From an uncultured Mycoplasmatota bacterium (GTDB lineage Bacteria; Bacillota_I; Bacilli_A; RF39; UBA660), in NCBI GenBank assembly GCA_900545005.1, contig UQXO01000016.1, forward strand, positions 1-24,163: a stretch of 24,163 bases of DNA, read 5' to 3'. The translations under genes were made by a program, and so were the position numbers. The notes beneath the pieces are model-generated. The model was not told the origin of the DNA and did no database searches. It was given only the letters and a program-made list of their open reading frames with translations. Shown here piece after piece: positions 23,171 through 24,163 of the stretch (its first letter is position 1; each line of letters starts with the position of its first letter).

Positions 23171-23564
23171 AAAACACTTCTATGTAATTCATTACTTCTT
23201 CTTTAATACCAATTTTATCTGCATAGTTAGATAGTTTAACTAAATCTTTATCTTTTCTTTTAACATATTCTCTAATGCTATGTTTAATATGTTCTGAATC
23301 CATTATATTTTTAGATCTAATGATGTTATAAATGCATCTTTCTATATCGTAGGCTCTTACACTATTTCCCGTTGACGTCTTAACTTCAATAAGTCCTAGT
23401 TCACAAATATTTTTATCAACATAAAAAACATTATGTTCTTTTATTTCATAATTAAAATAATTATTTGGTACTGTTATATCATATTTATCATTTGGGTACG
23501 ATAAAATTAGTCCTAAGCACTTGACTAATACCAATAAATAAGTGATTAATACAATACCTTTCAA
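23163..23564 (-). pseudogene. 5'-truncated AbiEi-type antitoxin remnant
   Basis: From about residue 27 (DKYDITVPNN) onward it follows the C-terminal half of AbiEi-like antitoxins, with ELGLIEVKTSTGNSVRAYD, then ERCIYNIIRSKN and HIKHSIREYVKRKDKDLVKL. The expected N-terminal winged-helix half (about 80 residues) is absent. In its place is a short hydrophobic run (GIVLITYLLVLVKCLGLI) read out of noncoding sequence ahead of the divergent HTH gene at 23579. No ribosome binding site is seen. The DNA-binding half being lost, it can no longer repress. The break lies where the neighbouring HTH gene begins, pointing to a deletion or insertion junction near 23500-23565. Confidence 0.7.
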
Positions 23565-23578
23565 AAGGAGGTATTTGT

Positions 23579-23845
23579 GTGATTGCTAAGGAAATATTAG
23601 AAATAATATCAAAACCATGGTGTTCTAATCAAGATATCATGAGAATAGCAAATATTTCTGCTTCAACAGCTAGTAAAATTAAACAATCAATTGAAAAAGA
23701 ATTTAGAAAAAAAGAACCTAACAAGTTTATGCCTGCTTATTGTATACCTGCTAAAGAAGTCATCAAGTACTTTGATCTAGATATAGAGTTTCTTAAATCA
23801 ATAGCATACTTTGATAAGGAGATGAATGATGGATTACCTAAATAG
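23579..23845 (+). CDS. Small helix-turn-helix protein, 88 aa
   Basis: Starts at GTG 23579 with a strong AAAAGGAGG 7 nt upstream. The sequence SNQDIMRIANISASTASKIKQ (about 16-36) is a helix-turn-helix: a short helix, a turn and a recognition helix rich in Ser, Thr and Lys. It is followed by a loop and a second helical unit (IPAKEVIKYFDLDIEFLKSI). Small proteins of this style occur in phages and integrative elements as DNA-binding or excision-related factors, but the exact family is not certain. The stop lies inside the next reading frame (start 23829), so the two are coupled. It is divergent from the broken AbiE remnant. Confidence 0.7.
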   Translation: MIAKEILEIISKPWCSNQDIMRIANISASTASKIKQSIEKEFRKKEPNKFMPAYCIPAKEVIKYFDLDIEFLKSIAYFDKEMNDGLPK

Positions 23846-24092
23846 ATGTCTTCTACTTGGAAGATATAGATCCATAACAATTATTGATGATAATGTTTCT
23901 TGTTTAGTTATTGTTGTAAATGAATAAGATGGAGATATAACTATTCCAATTATCACTAGCACAGATGTTGCAAATAAATTAATAAATAGTTGTGAAGATG
24001 ATTCTTTAATTGGTATAAAAGGAAAGATAGATGCCGATGAACATGGCTTGATAATTAGAGCAGAAAAAATATTATTTTTAAGTCATAAAAAA
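23829..24092 (+). pseudogene. SSB-like OB-fold ORF interrupted by an in-frame TAA
   Basis: AAGGAG (23816-23821) lies 7 nt before ATG 23829, overlapping the end of the HTH gene. The frame opens MDYLNRCLLLGRYRS and runs 32 codons to TAA at 23925-23927, then continues in the same frame without a stop to the window end. The second part contains DSLIGIKGKIDADEHGLIIR, then AEKILFLSHKK. The pattern N-R-x-x-L-L-G-R at the start and L-I-G-I-K-G-K-I...AEKILFL later matches single-stranded DNA-binding proteins of mobile elements. The stop splits the OB fold, so the gene is probably dead, unless the stop is read through or is a sequencing error. The C-terminus runs into a strong hairpin. Confidence 0.55.
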
Positions 24093-24094
24093 TC

Positions 24095-24139
24095 AACCAC
24101 CAGCTTAGCTGGTGGTTTTCATTTTACGCCTTATAAGGC
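24095..24139. repeat. Perfect hairpin plus second palindrome; possible IS200/IS605-type end or strong terminator
   Basis: AACCACCAGC (24095-24104), TTA, GCTGGTGGTT (24108-24117) is a perfect 10-bp stem with a 3-nt loop, followed by T-rich sequence. GCCTTATAAGGC (24128-24139) is a second, perfect 12-bp palindrome. Subterminal hairpins of this kind mark ends of IS200/IS605 elements. The first alone would also work as a terminator. Confidence 0.45.
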
Positions 24140-24163
24140 TCTTATTACCGCCTCGCTTAAAAG

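Noticed and set aside
1..24163. CRISPR array, tRNA or rRNA gene
   Set aside because: No regularly spaced repeats and no cloverleaf or rRNA-like stretch was recognised by reading; the only tRNA-linked element is the T-box leader.

Overview
The window looks like a chromosomal segment of an uncultured, AT-rich Bacillota, most likely Bacilli. The evidence is the low GC, strong AGGAGG-type ribosome binding sites, a thrS T-box leader, the ylbD-ylbE pair, an RNase J homologue and a parE-parC operon. TGA serves as a genuine stop (parE ends AGA GGG TGA directly before parC), so the standard bacterial code applies and Mycoplasma-type decoding does not. A gut RF39-like lineage would fit, but that is inference.

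Left region, 1-3390. A membrane-anchored surface protein (52-1725, minus) ends in a WWTSSP...GVRP domain. Its last variable-looking stretch (about 148-264) is a GC-rich island of NNC/NNT codons, as expected of the variable region of a diversity-generating retroelement. Upstream, two exact inverted copies of a 28-bp near-palindrome (1798-1825 and 2063-2090) enclose 237 bp holding rightward promoter-like sequences. A tyrosine recombinase follows at 2284. I read this as an invertible promoter switch beside a hypermutable surface protein. A terminator at 2135-2183 would dead-end rightward transcription in the present orientation.

Middle, 3358-10750. This holds a polytopic GT-C-like membrane protein overlapping rmuC, two small unknown genes, a complete AbiEi/AbiEii type IV toxin-antitoxin operon with a strong promoter and nested palindromes, and a membrane-anchored arylsulfate sulfotransferase.

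Core region, 10890-22200, nearly all on the minus strand. Reading leftward: a small lipoprotein, an unknown 182-aa protein, the T-box-controlled thrS operon (ThrRS without a TGS domain), parE-parC, ylbD-ylbE, a coiled-coil protein, and an RNase J homologue whose metal-ligand motifs are degraded.

Right edge, 22376-24163. This is a decayed mobile patch: an XRE regulator with a self-overlapping operator, a broken second AbiE-type pair, a small helix-turn-helix protein, a coupled SSB-like ORF interrupted by TAA, and a perfect 10-bp hairpin at the end that may be an IS200/IS605-type terminus.
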